NCBI GenBank assembly: GCA_946494345.1
Contig: CAMMBX010000002.1
Span: forward strand, 1-45,697
Source of the DNA: an uncultured Mycoplasmatota bacterium
GTDB lineage: Bacteria; Bacillota_I; Bacilli_A; RF39; UBA660
DNA length: 45,697 nt
Direction: 5' to 3'
Below, piece by piece: positions 18,262 through 26,674 of this stretch. The notes under the pieces are model-generated. The model did not search any database. It had not been told where the DNA came from and was given only the letters and a program-made list of their open reading frames with translations. The first letter of the stretch is position 1, and every line of letters begins with the position of its first letter. The translations under genes and the position numbers were made by a program.

Positions 18262-18278
18262 AAAAAAAGGTGATAAAA

Positions 18279-19472
18279 ATGTTAAAAAGAGAAACTTACT
18301 TGTCAAGAATTAGGGGATTTTACGATTCTAATTTAGTAAAAATTTTAGTAGGAATAAGAAGATGTGGTAAGTCTGTAATTCTTAATCAGATAGTAGAAGA
18401 AATAAAAGATAAAGGCGTTAATGAAGATCATATTATATATGTTAATTTTGAACTTGTAGAATTTGAAGAATTACAAGACTATAAAAAGCTAAATAAATAT
18501 ATTAAAGATAATATTAAAGATGATAAAATTTATTATGTATTTTTAGATGAGATACAAAGAGTTGAAAAATTTGAAACAGTTGTAAATTCATTACGAGCAT
18601 CTCTTTCTAATATAAGTATATTTATAACTGGTTCTAATAGTAAACTTCTTTCTAATGAACTTTCTACAGTTTTGTCAGGTAGGTATGTTCTATTTAATAT
18701 CTATCCTTTAAGTTATAAAGAATTCACGGAACTATCTTTAAAAGATCCTAAGAGTGAAGAAACATTTTGGAATTTTGTAAAGTGGGGAGGACTTCCAAAT
18801 AGAGTAGAGTTTATTGATGAAGTTAATATAAAAGATTATCTTCATAGTGTGTTTGATTCTATTATTCTAAGGGATGTAGTAGAACGACTAGGACTTAAAG
18901 ATATTGTTTTATTTAATTTGTTATTACAATATGTTGTTGATACAACAGGAAGAGAATTTTCTGCTGATAATGTTATAAAGTTTTTAAAAGCTGAAGGAAG
19001 AAGTGTTTCTACTGAAACTTTATATATTTATTTAGATGCTTTATGTAAAGCTTTAATAATTAATAAGATTTATAGATATGATATACATGGTAAGACAATA
19101 TTAAAAACATTAAATAAATATTATATGACTGACTTGGGAATAGCACAAATAAAGAATAATAATTTTGAGATTAATAAAAGTTTTGCAATAGAAAATGTTG
19201 TTTATAATGAATTATTAGAAAGAGGATATGATGTTTATATAGGAAAAACGAAAAAAGGTGAAATAGATTTTATTGCCACAAAAACTGATGAAAAAATATA
19301 TATTCAAGTTGCATATTTTTTAAATAGTGAAAAGGTAATATCTAGAGAGTTTGGGGCATTTAAAGAAATAAATGATGATGTTCCTAAATATGTTCTTTCA
19401 TTAGACAAAGATGATTTATCAAGAGATGGTATTATACATAGAAATATTATAGAATGGTTATTAGAAAAATAA
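18279..19472 (+). CDS. AAA ATPase with DUF4143 domain
   Basis: A 397-aa protein with an N-terminal AAA-type ATPase domain: Walker A GIRRCGKSV (about residue 25) and Walker B YVFLDEIQRVEKFE. The TGSNSKLLS sensor region and the LSGRYV motif are typical of this family. The C-terminal DUF4143 region runs from about 200, with YYMTDLGIAQI and a PD-(D/E)xK-like stretch, GEIDFIATKTDEKIYIQVAYF. The cellular role of this widespread family is not established. ATG at 18279 is preferred over GTG at 18270 because the AAAGG site is 8-9 nt before it. It stands alone between a promoter and a terminator. Confidence 0.88.
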   Translation: MLKRETYLSRIRGFYDSNLVKILVGIRRCGKSVILNQIVEEIKDKGVNEDHIIYVNFELVEFEELQDYKKLNKYIKDNIKDDKIYYVFLDEIQRVEKFETVVNSLRASLSNISIFITGSNSKLLSNELSTVLSGRYVLFNIYPLSYKEFTELSLKDPKSEETFWNFVKWGGLPNRVEFIDEVNIKDYLHSVFDSIILRDVVERLGLKDIVLFNLLLQYVVDTTGREFSADNVIKFLKAEGRSVSTETLYIYLDALCKALIINKIYRYDIHGKTILKTLNKYYMTDLGIAQIKNNNFEINKSFAIENVVYNELLERGYDVYIGKTKKGEIDFIATKTDEKIYIQVAYFLNSEKVISREFGAFKEINDDVPKYVLSLDKDDLSRDGIIHRNIIEWLLEK

Positions 19473-19473
19473 G

Positions 19474-19500
19474 AGACAGTCATCGATTGTCTTTTTCTTT
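19474..19500 (+). terminator. Intrinsic terminator
   Basis: AGACAGTC (19474-19481) pairs with GATTGTCT (19485-19492) with one G-U pair and a 3-nt loop, followed by TTTTCTTT. It begins two bases after the stop codon of the DUF4143 ATPase gene. Confidence 0.85.
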
Positions 19501-19549
19501 ATAATTATCTAATTTTGTGTTAGACTAATATTAGAAAGGTAGTTGACTT

Positions 19550-20464
19550 ATGAAGAGAATTGTAATTATAGGTTGTGGTAATGTTGGTATCAGTTATTTG
19601 AGGAAGCTGTGTTTGACTAATGTTTCTCTAGATATAAGTTTGATTGATATAGATGAAGAAAAGTTAGAAGGAGAAATACTTGATTTAGAGCAATCTTTAG
19701 TTTATCAGAATAGTAATATTAATTTAAAAATTGGTAGTTATAATGATTGTGATAATGCGGATATTATTGTAATTACAGCAGGGCCTTCTCAGTCTCTTAA
19801 TGATAGATTAAGTGACTTAAATAGTGCTAATGAAATAATAGTAGATATTACTAATAAATTAAGAAATACTAATTTTAAAGGAATATACCTAGTTGCATGT
19901 AATCCTTTAGATGTAATGACAGAGTTAATTGCTCATTATACAGATCATCCTTATAATAAAGTAATAGGTACAGGGTGTATGCTTGATACAGCAAGATTGA
20001 AATCATTAATTAGTAAAAAGATTAAAGTTAAGCCTAACGATATAAATGTCTATGTTTTAGGAGAACATGGTAATAGTCAGTTTGTGGCTTGGAGTAATGC
20101 TAATATTGGTTTAGAAAACTTAAGTCAATTTTTATCTATCTCGGAAAAAGATGAGTTAGAAAATGAAACTAAAGAGATGGGAAGTACTATTGTTAAACAT
20201 AAAGGATATACAAGTGAGGGTGTTGCTGCTTGTCTTTTAGAACTAACTTTAGTAATATTAAATGATTTAAAGAAAGTATATTCAGTATCAAACTATAATA
20301 CAACGTATGATGTTTATCTATCTACACCATGTATTATTGGTAAAAATGGAATAGAAAAGGTAATTAATATAAAACTAACAGATGAAGAAGAGGAAAAGTT
20401 AGAGGAATCTAGTGAAGTAATTAGTACAGCACTTGATAAAATATTACCAAGAGAATTATATTAG
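19550..20464 (+). CDS. ldh: L-lactate dehydrogenase
   Basis: A 304-aa NAD-dependent enzyme interconverting pyruvate and lactate. It has an N-terminal IVIIGCGNVGISYL nucleotide-binding loop, TAGPSQSLNDR (Gln marks lactate rather than malate specificity; Arg of the active-site loop kept), VACNPLDVMT, GTGCMLDTARLK (Asp and Arg of the active site) and the catalytic His in VLGEHGNS. Somewhat divergent from the best-known enzymes but with all key residues. It points to lactate fermentation. A 108-aa membrane protein follows 17 nt later, probably on the same transcript. Confidence 0.9.
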   Translation: MKRIVIIGCGNVGISYLRKLCLTNVSLDISLIDIDEEKLEGEILDLEQSLVYQNSNINLKIGSYNDCDNADIIVITAGPSQSLNDRLSDLNSANEIIVDITNKLRNTNFKGIYLVACNPLDVMTELIAHYTDHPYNKVIGTGCMLDTARLKSLISKKIKVKPNDINVYVLGEHGNSQFVAWSNANIGLENLSQFLSISEKDELENETKEMGSTIVKHKGYTSEGVAACLLELTLVILNDLKKVYSVSNYNTTYDVYLSTPCIIGKNGIEKVINIKLTDEEEEKLEESSEVISTALDKILPRELY

Positions 20465-20481
20465 AGAGGTAGTGAGTTGTT

Positions 20482-20808
20482 ATGATTAATTATTTGTTTT
20501 TAGTAGTTATTTTCTTATTTATGGCTATTGAAGTAGTATCTTCATATAAGTTTTTTAGATTAAAAAAGATAAAACAAGGTATTTTTTCGTTATTATATTT
20601 TCTTATTACTTTAATTTTAACATTAAGTTATTTTTCTACTCGTGATGTTTTAGTAGAAGATGAACTTACAAGTCTTATTAATGGTGTTAGTAATTTTAAT
20701 TTATTTGCAATTTTAGTCCTTATTCTTAATATATCTATGATTATAGTTAGTACTTATAGTTATGTTAAAGTAATTGAATGGGGTAGAGCGAAAAGAGATG
20801 CTAAATAA
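20482..20808 (+). CDS. Small membrane protein, unknown function
   Basis: A 108-aa protein with three hydrophobic segments (about 2-22, 30-50, 74-97). The ATG is preceded by GAGAGGT. I do not recognise a family. It follows ldh closely and ends just before a bidirectional terminator, so it is most likely co-transcribed with ldh. Confidence 0.6.
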   Translation: MINYLFLVVIFLFMAIEVVSSYKFFRLKKIKQGIFSLLYFLITLILTLSYFSTRDVLVEDELTSLINGVSNFNLFAILVLILNISMIIVSTYSYVKVIEWGRAKRDAK

Positions 20809-20812
20809 ATAT

Positions 20813-20848
20813 AAAAAGAAGAAACTAGTTATAAAATTTCTTCTTTTT
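20813..20848. terminator. Bidirectional terminator between convergent genes
   Basis: AAAAAGAAGAAA (20813-20824) and TTTCTTCTTTTT (20837-20848) are perfect 12-bp arms with a 12-nt loop. It serves the ldh unit on + and the pilus ATPase gene on -. The - strand stop codon lies in the loop, so the hairpin includes that gene's last codons. Confidence 0.85.
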
Positions 20849-22085
20849 CATTTTCATTATAAGTTATACCTCTTATTTTACAATATATGTCTAAGTCATC
20901 ATCAACATCAATAATTTTGTATATTTCATCAAAAGAGGTTGAGCCATTTAATACTTTTTGCAAACCATCTTGTAACATTGTAATAACATCTGATTTATAT
21001 ACTAATTTATTTAGATCATCCTTTTCTAGACCTTCTTCATTTAAAGCATTTCTAATTTCATCATTTATCATTAATACTTCTTGAATAGCGATACGTCCAT
21101 GATAACCATTATTACATTTATCACATCCATTAGGATTAGCATTGTATATTTCTTCTACATCTTTTCCTAGAGCCATTTTAAAGACTTTCTTTTGATAAGG
21201 GGTAGTTTTTTCTTTAATATGACAGTGGGGACAAACCATTTTAGCAAGTTTTTGAGAAATGATTCCAGATAGAGCGCTTGATAATAGATATCTTTCAACA
21301 TTCATATCAAGTAATCTTTCAATAGTACTTAAAGAGTTATTAGTATGGATTGTAGATAATACTAAGTGTCCTGTAATAGAAGCACGAACAGCGATTTTAG
21401 CAGTTTCACTATCACGAATTTCACCAATTAAAATAACGTTAGGGTCTTGTCTTAAGATAGATCTTAGGACAGTAGCAAAGTCAAGGCCTATTTCACTATT
21501 TACTTGGACTTGGTTTAAGCCTTCAAGATTCATTTCTATTGGATCTTCTACAGTGATTATATTTGTTTCTTTTTTATTTAAGACTTGTAGAATAGAGTAA
21601 ACTGTTGTACTTTTACCAGAACCAGTGGCACCAGTTATTAAAATAATACCATTAGGTTCAGCGATCATCTTTTTTAACTTTTTAAAGTTATCTTCATTAA
21701 AGCCAAGGGATTCTATTCCTTCTAGACTTCTAGAATAATCAAGGATACGAATAACACATTTTTCTCCTTCATTAGTAGGAAGAGTAGAGACACGTGTTTC
21801 TAGGTTGATTCCTTTGATATTTCCTTTAATAGAACCATCTTGAGGAAGTCTACTTTCTGTGATATTCATATTGGCGATAAGTTTAATTCTTGTAATTAAA
21901 TTTCTCTCATATATTTTAGGAATTTCTGTATAATCTCTTAAATCTCCATCTATTCTAATTCTTACCATTAGACTATTTTCTCTTGGATCAAAATGAATAT
22001 CACTAGCACCTGCTTTAGCAGCATTGGCGATTATATCATCAACAACATTGACAATTGGTGTTTTTGTCATATCATATGTAACCAA
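20829..22085 (-). CDS. Type IV pilus/competence assembly ATPase (GspE/PilB/ComGA-like)
   Basis: A 418-aa secretion ATPase that powers pilin polymerisation at the inner face of the membrane. It has SDIHFDP near the N-terminus, Walker A GATGSGKST (about 152-160), the Asp box ITVEDPIE, Walker B ILIGEIRDSETA and the His box LSTIHTNNS. Zinc-type cysteine pairs CPHC (about 285) and CDKC (321) follow. The N-terminal MshEN-like domain of long PilB/GspE proteins is missing, as in ComGA. The start is TTG at 22085 with AAAGGGG 8 nt upstream; an internal ATG five codons on has no ribosome site. It is divergent from two prepilin genes. GspF and prepilin peptidase genes are not in the window. Confidence 0.9.
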   Translation of the reverse strand: MVTYDMTKTPIVNVVDDIIANAAKAGASDIHFDPRENSLMVRIRIDGDLRDYTEIPKIYERNLITRIKLIANMNITESRLPQDGSIKGNIKGINLETRVSTLPTNEGEKCVIRILDYSRSLEGIESLGFNEDNFKKLKKMIAEPNGIILITGATGSGKSTTVYSILQVLNKKETNIITVEDPIEMNLEGLNQVQVNSEIGLDFATVLRSILRQDPNVILIGEIRDSETAKIAVRASITGHLVLSTIHTNNSLSTIERLLDMNVERYLLSSALSGIISQKLAKMVCPHCHIKEKTTPYQKKVFKMALGKDVEEIYNANPNGCDKCNNGYHGRIAIQEVLMINDEIRNALNEEGLEKDDLNKLVYKSDVITMLQDGLQKVLNGSTSFDEIYKIIDVDDDLDIYCKIRGITYNENEKEEIL

Positions 22086-22097
22086 AGTATCAACCCC

Positions 22098-22157
22098 TTT
22101 ACTTTATTCTTTTAATTTACTATAATATATTATATAGTAAGAATGTCTTAATTACAA
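22098..22157. promoter_or_regulatory. Overlapping divergent promoters with 8-bp inverted repeat
   Basis: On +, TTTACT (22098-22103) is 17 nt from TATAAT (22121-22126). On -, TTGTAA (22157-22152) is 17 nt from TATAAT (22134-22129). The two -10 boxes sit inside an inverted repeat with arms TTACTATA (22117-22124) and TATAGTAA (22133-22140), a possible operator or simply a product of mirrored -10 elements. It would couple the pilus ATPase to the prepilins. Confidence 0.55.
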
Positions 22158-22170
22158 GAGGGAGCTTAGA

Positions 22171-24063
22171 ATGAAAAGGAAAAAAGTGTTAAATAATAGC
22201 GGATTTATGTTGGTAGAAACTTTAATAGTTGGTGTTTTTATTATGGGTATTTTTTCACTTCTTTATACGAATTTTTTTCCTCTTATTGGAGAGTATGAAC
22301 GTTATAGAGATTATGATACAGTAGAATCTACTTATGTTGCTCATTGGGCAAGGATGATAGCTTTAAAAGGTTTACCTGATAATATTTATAATACTGCTGC
22401 TACTAAGGGTTATGTTGATATTAGTGATTGTAATTTATATACAAACTCTGATGGTGTTAGTTCTTGTTCTTCTTTTAAGGCGATGAATAATGTATCAAAA
22501 ATATATTTAACTACATATTCTACAACTAATTTTAAGAACTTTGTAAAAGATAATAATAGTTATGATAGAAGGTTTAGAGAGTATATAGCATATTTACCAT
22601 CTTATAGTAAAAATACAAATAAGACTTCAGCGACAGGTTATTATAGAGTAATAGTTGAATATGTTTCTAATGATACTTATGAATATGGAAATATTGAAGT
22701 TTATAATGATTTTTCTGCTGATGAATGTAAGGATGGGCTAGCGAATTATTTATTAGCAAACATAGGAAGTAATGGTAGTACTTATGATGATGGAGAAGAT
22801 ACTTTTATAACAGGAACTGAGCCAAATAACTATATATGGTATAGTGGTAAATTATGGAGAGCAGTCTCTGTTAATAATGAAGATAAGACAGTAAAATTAG
22901 TAACACAACAGAATATAAGTACATTAGCATATAATGAAAATAATAAAGATACCGCTTTTGATGCTTCTTATATAGAAAAATGGTTAAATGATACAAGTGT
23001 AGATGGCTTTTTAGGTAATTTAAGAGAACCAGAGAAATTTATTGTTATGGATAGTGAATGGAATGCCACATCTACAACTGATGAGGAAATTAAACCAACT
23101 AAAACTAATATGGTAACTGATGCTGTGGGTTTAATTAGTGTTTATGAATATTTAATGACTTACTATAATAGTGGCATAGATAGTAGTGATAGTTATTTGC
23201 ATAATGGACTTACATGGTGGACTTTATCTCCATATAATAATAATCGTAGTTGGTCTATTAGTACTTATGATGGTGATGTTGAAGAAGAGGACAGTGCTTA
23301 TGAATATGGTGTGCGTCCTGCTATAAATTTGAAATGCAGTGTAAAAATTGCTGGTGGTAATGGTACGGCCTCAAACCCATATCGTTTAGATGGTGATAAT
23401 GATACTAGCTTAAATGGTGTTAGATTAAATACAAGATATAGTGGAGAATATATAAGGTTTGGAACTGGTGCTAATAACTTGTATCGTATTGTTAGCCATG
23501 AAACTTCTGGATTAACAAAAATAGTTAGTTCTGAACCATTAAGTAATGGTGGAAGCTTTCTTGAGTTAGCTTTTGGTAATAATACATTTTATGCTTCTAA
23601 TAACACTATAGGTTCATTTTTAAATGGCAGTTATTTGACTGGTGGCAGTTATTTAACAAGTAGTCAAGTAAATATGATACAAACAAATAATGTTTGGTAC
23701 TTAGGAATTGTAGAAGATACAATAGCAGGTAATGGAAATTATAAGTTAGCAAAATATAGTGATGAGAGTATGACAAGTACTATTTCTAGGACGACAACAG
23801 CAACAGTTGGACTGTTAAGATTTGGAGAATTAATGTCAGGTGCTTATGAGTTAAGAGATTCAGATCCAGATGAGAGAATTTGGTTATTAACACCACAAAA
23901 TTCATCATATGTTTGGTATGTTGATGGAATGGGTCAATTGGGTGCTATTGGTCCTGCTGCGTTTTCTTATTTGGTTCGTCCAGCCATGAATTTAAAATCT
24001 AATGTTATAATAACTGGGGGAGATGGAACACAAAATAATCCATTTACAATAAGTTTAGGTTAG
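22171..24063 (+). CDS. Very large type IV prepilin-like protein with duplicated domain
   Basis: A 630-aa protein with a class III-type prepilin leader: basic MKRKKVLNNSG, cleavage expected between G11 and F12, E16 (Glu+5) and a hydrophobic helix to about 35. Mature pilins are usually 120-200 aa. After a pilin-like region (to about 190), two copies of a DUF6273-like domain follow (about 218-405 and 424-630). The first has YIWYSGKLWRAV, ISTLAY and WWTLSP; the second has NLYRIV and WLLTP. Each copy ends VRPA(I/M)NLK..V.I.GG.GT..NP. A fibre-tip adhesin or sensor is an inference. The ATG has the ribosome site GAGGGAG. Confidence 0.8.
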   Translation: MKRKKVLNNSGFMLVETLIVGVFIMGIFSLLYTNFFPLIGEYERYRDYDTVESTYVAHWARMIALKGLPDNIYNTAATKGYVDISDCNLYTNSDGVSSCSSFKAMNNVSKIYLTTYSTTNFKNFVKDNNSYDRRFREYIAYLPSYSKNTNKTSATGYYRVIVEYVSNDTYEYGNIEVYNDFSADECKDGLANYLLANIGSNGSTYDDGEDTFITGTEPNNYIWYSGKLWRAVSVNNEDKTVKLVTQQNISTLAYNENNKDTAFDASYIEKWLNDTSVDGFLGNLREPEKFIVMDSEWNATSTTDEEIKPTKTNMVTDAVGLISVYEYLMTYYNSGIDSSDSYLHNGLTWWTLSPYNNNRSWSISTYDGDVEEEDSAYEYGVRPAINLKCSVKIAGGNGTASNPYRLDGDNDTSLNGVRLNTRYSGEYIRFGTGANNLYRIVSHETSGLTKIVSSEPLSNGGSFLELAFGNNTFYASNNTIGSFLNGSYLTGGSYLTSSQVNMIQTNNVWYLGIVEDTIAGNGNYKLAKYSDESMTSTISRTTTATVGLLRFGELMSGAYELRDSDPDERIWLLTPQNSSYVWYVDGMGQLGAIGPAAFSYLVRPAMNLKSNVIITGGDGTQNNPFTISLG

Positions 24064-24077
24064 AAGAAGGTGAAGAT

Positions 24078-24581
24078 ATGTTAAATAAAAAGGGAGTAAC
24101 TTCTGTTGAGTTATTAGTATGTTTTATTATTGTGGCAACTATAGTTGTTAGTATGTATAACTTAATATTAAATTATCGTAATAGAGAACAAATAGAAGAA
24201 ATTAATAATGAGGTTATATCTTTTAGTAATAACTTACAAGAGGTAATTCAGTCCGATTTAATTATGGGGCATTTAGTTAATGTTACTAATGTTAGCTCTG
24301 ATGGACATAAGGCAACTTTTACTTTTGACACTCCTAGTAGTTATACAACTACGCTTACAATTAATCCTGATACAGGGGTTATTAGTTATGGTAGAAGTGG
24401 TAATGTTATTAATTATGAAATACCAGGTATCGCTGATTTGATGCTTTCACCTGATTCTAAAATAGAATATATTGCGGCAGCGAATGGATATTTAAAGATA
24501 ACTATTATTTTAACGCATCCTAATTTTACTGATGAGACCTATTCTTTTATGATTAATTGCCTAGTTAATTATGCTTTTTAA
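24078..24581 (+). CDS. Prepilin-like protein (minor pseudopilin)
   Basis: A 167-aa protein with a short prepilin leader: MLNKKG, cleavage expected after G6, then VTSVE with Glu at +5 and a hydrophobic helix to about 28. The rest is a beta-rich, Ser/Thr/Asn-rich globular region without a recognised family. It lies 14 nt after the large prepilin gene and overlaps the convergent YlbJ-like gene by 4 nt. It probably co-assembles with the larger protein in a pilus or competence fibre. Confidence 0.8.
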   Translation: MLNKKGVTSVELLVCFIIVATIVVSMYNLILNYRNREQIEEINNEVISFSNNLQEVIQSDLIMGHLVNVTNVSSDGHKATFTFDTPSSYTTTLTINPDTGVISYGRSGNVINYEIPGIADLMLSPDSKIEYIAAANGYLKITIILTHPNFTDETYSFMINCLVNYAF

Positions 24582-25489
24582 AAACTAATATATAAAAGAG
24601 TGGCAATAGCAGTTCCTATGATTCTACCTATGAAGAAGTATTTATAATCTAAATCTTCTTCTTTTATATTATTTAAAACTTGTAAGTGTACTGAAAAACT
24701 TCCAAATGTAATAAAACTTAGGACAAGAAGACCTTTAAAAAACTGGCTAGTATTTAGATTTCCTACAAGACTAATACCACTTGTCATGTCTAATATTCCT
24801 GTTAATATTACTTCTGTAAAGGGATTTAATGATAAGAAAGAAGAGATTAATTTACTTAAAAACATAAAGAAAGTAATACTGCCTAACATAAATAATAATA
24901 GCTTAATCGCTTCATTTATGGCATTAGGTAAAGCTTCTAAAAAAGAAGTAGTGTACTTTTTACTTATATTTTTCTTAGTAGATATTTCTTTAGGCCTTAA
25001 AATAAAACCTAAAATTAGGTTAGATATTATTCCTATAATAAGGATTTTATAAGCGAGGGAAATACTGTTTAAGACTATACCACATGTTCCTAAAATAAAT
25101 AGAGGATTAGCAAAATGGGTAAACGTTAAAAGATAATTGGCAGTACTTTTATCTATAGATTTCTCTTTGTAACTTAAAGATATGTATTTAGAACCACTTG
25201 GGAAACCTGATATCATGCTAACTAAAATAATAAAGGCACTATTTCCTTCGACATGAAATATCTTTTTTAATATTGGATTTAGTTTATTACTTATTTTTGT
25301 GGCAATGCCAAGTTCTAAAAGAAGAGATGCTAGAACAAAAAAAGGAAATATTGAAGGGAAAAGTTTAGTTTTGAAGATATTAATACTAGTAATTCCACTT
25401 TCTATAATTAGAGAGGGTTTTATAAAAATTCCTAAGTATATAAATAAAATAATAAGTACTGCTAATAATTCTTGATATTTTCTTTTCAT
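24578..25489 (-). CDS. YlbJ-like nucleoside recognition domain membrane protein
   Basis: A 303-aa polytopic membrane protein with two Gate (nucleoside recognition) halves: LFPSIFPFFVLASLLLELG, then SMISGFPSGSKY and NYLLTFTHFANPLFILGTCG in the first, and EALPNAINEAIKLLLFMLGSITFF in the second. These are hallmarks of the YlbJ/SpmA-SpmB family, linked to sporulation in Bacillus. The ribosome site GAAGG precedes the ATG at 25489. It is divergent from the YlbL-like protease gene; ylbJ and ylbL are close neighbours in Bacillus subtilis too, which supports the call. Sporulation cannot be concluded from this gene. Confidence 0.82.
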   Translation of the reverse strand: MKRKYQELLAVLIILFIYLGIFIKPSLIIESGITSINIFKTKLFPSIFPFFVLASLLLELGIATKISNKLNPILKKIFHVEGNSAFIILVSMISGFPSGSKYISLSYKEKSIDKSTANYLLTFTHFANPLFILGTCGIVLNSISLAYKILIIGIISNLILGFILRPKEISTKKNISKKYTTSFLEALPNAINEAIKLLLFMLGSITFFMFLSKLISSFLSLNPFTEVILTGILDMTSGISLVGNLNTSQFFKGLLVLSFITFGSFSVHLQVLNNIKEEDLDYKYFFIGRIIGTAIATLLYISF

Positions 25490-25513
25490 AAAATTACCTT
25501 CTTTTGGTATAAT
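25485..25513 (+). promoter_or_regulatory. Extended -10 promoter for the YlbL-like gene
   Basis: TTCATA (25485-25490), a 17-nt spacer and TGG-TATAAT (hexamer 25508-25513). It overlaps the first codons of the divergent YlbJ-like gene. The transcript would start about 25520, just before the AAGGA ribosome site. Confidence 0.6.
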
Positions 25514-25534
25514 GGTATAGTAAGGACTGATGTT

Positions 25535-26557
25535 ATGTTTAATAAATTTTATTTAAAGTTTAAAAAGTTTATGAAAGAAAATTATAAGAGTATTATATTT
25601 TTGATAGTATGTTACTTTGTTTTTACTTTTCCACTACCTTATTATATTTATGCTGGTGGAGGGACTATTAATATTAATGATAGAGTAGAAATAGATGGTG
25701 AAAATTCTTCTAGTAAAGGTAGTCTTAACTTTGCTTATGTTAGAGAACTTGAAGGTAATGTGGCATCATTTATACTTGGCAATATTATTCCATCTTATGA
25801 GGTAGAAAAGCAAGAAGATGTAGAGTTAAATGAAGATGAGTCTAGTGAAGATATTATGTTTAGAAATAGAATTTATTTGGAAAATGCGAATCAAACTGCT
25901 ATTATGTTAGCATATACTGCATCAGGTAAGGACATTGAAGTTAGTGATAGTCATTTCTATGTTATTTATGTTGATGAAAAAGAAGATGGTGGCTTAAGAG
26001 TAGGGGATGAGTTAGTGAAGGTAAATGGTAAAGACATTGAAAAGGTAGAAGATTATACTAAGGAAATACAAGAATTTAATGTTGGTGATAAAGTTAATGT
26101 AACAGTTATTAGAGATGATAAGGAGAAAGATGTAACTGCTACAGTAAAAGAAGAAGATGGTACTAAGTTAACTGGTATTTCAGTAAGTACGATTTATGAG
26201 TATGAAACTGATCCAAAGATAGAGCTTAAGTTTAGAGATAGTGAGGGTGGTCCAAGTGGTGGACTTATGTTGACGCTTGCTATTTATGATAAATTAACTG
26301 ATGGAGATTTAACTCATGGTTTAACTATTGTTGGAACTGGTACTATAAGTAGTGATGGTAGTGTTGGGGAAATTGGTGGTGTTAAACATAAGTTAAATGG
26401 TGCAGTAAAAGCCAATGCTGATGTATTTTTAGTTCCTAAAGGAGATAATTATAAAGAGGCTTTAAAAGAAAAAGAAAAGCATAATTATGATATTGAAATT
26501 AAAGCGATAGGGACATTTGATGAAGCGGTAGAGTATTTGGAGAATTTAGATTCTTAA
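25535..26557 (+). CDS. PDZ and Lon-type serine protease, membrane anchored (YlbL-like)
   Basis: A 340-aa protein: N-terminal transmembrane segment (about 18-36), an extracytoplasmic region, a PDZ domain with GLRVGDELVKVNGKDIE, and a C-terminal Lon/S16 protease domain. The catalytic Ser is in EGGPSGGLMLTLA and the Lys in GEIGGVKHKLNGAVKA. Relatives cleave or process envelope proteins; in B. subtilis YlbL takes part in checkpoint recovery after DNA damage. The ATG at 25535 is chosen because AAGGA is 8 nt upstream and it follows the promoter; an in-frame upstream ATG lies before the promoter. Confidence 0.9.
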   Translation: MFNKFYLKFKKFMKENYKSIIFLIVCYFVFTFPLPYYIYAGGGTININDRVEIDGENSSSKGSLNFAYVRELEGNVASFILGNIIPSYEVEKQEDVELNEDESSEDIMFRNRIYLENANQTAIMLAYTASGKDIEVSDSHFYVIYVDEKEDGGLRVGDELVKVNGKDIEKVEDYTKEIQEFNVGDKVNVTVIRDDKEKDVTATVKEEDGTKLTGISVSTIYEYETDPKIELKFRDSEGGPSGGLMLTLAIYDKLTDGDLTHGLTIVGTGTISSDGSVGEIGGVKHKLNGAVKANADVFLVPKGDNYKEALKEKEKHNYDIEIKAIGTFDEAVEYLENLDS

Positions 26558-26621
26558 AAAGTGTTCACCAAAGCTCTTAAAAAGTGTCCACTGAAACTCT
26601 TAATAATTGTTCATTTGATAT
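26553..26621 (+). repeat. Three degenerate 23-bp tandem repeats
   Basis: Units start at 26553, 26576 and 26599, each beginning CTTAA. The first two share CTTAAAAAGTGT(T/C)CAC and differ at few positions; the third is more diverged (CTTAATAATTGTTCA). The first unit overlaps the stop codon of the YlbL-like gene. No transposase is adjacent. It could be a remnant of a mobile-element end or a protein-binding array. Confidence 0.6.
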
Positions 26622-26674
26622 TGCTAAAAATGTAATTATATGTTAAAGTAATGGTAATAGAAGGAGGATTCATT

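Noticed and set aside
21259..21600. A 113-codon open frame on + inside the pilus ATPase gene.
   Set aside because: It is antisense to highly conserved motifs (Walker B and His box) and has no ribosome site, so it is a by-product of codon use.
26553..26621. The 23-bp repeats as a CRISPR or an intact insertion-sequence end.
   Set aside because: The units are contiguous, only three, degenerate, and there is no transposase or inverted partner nearby.
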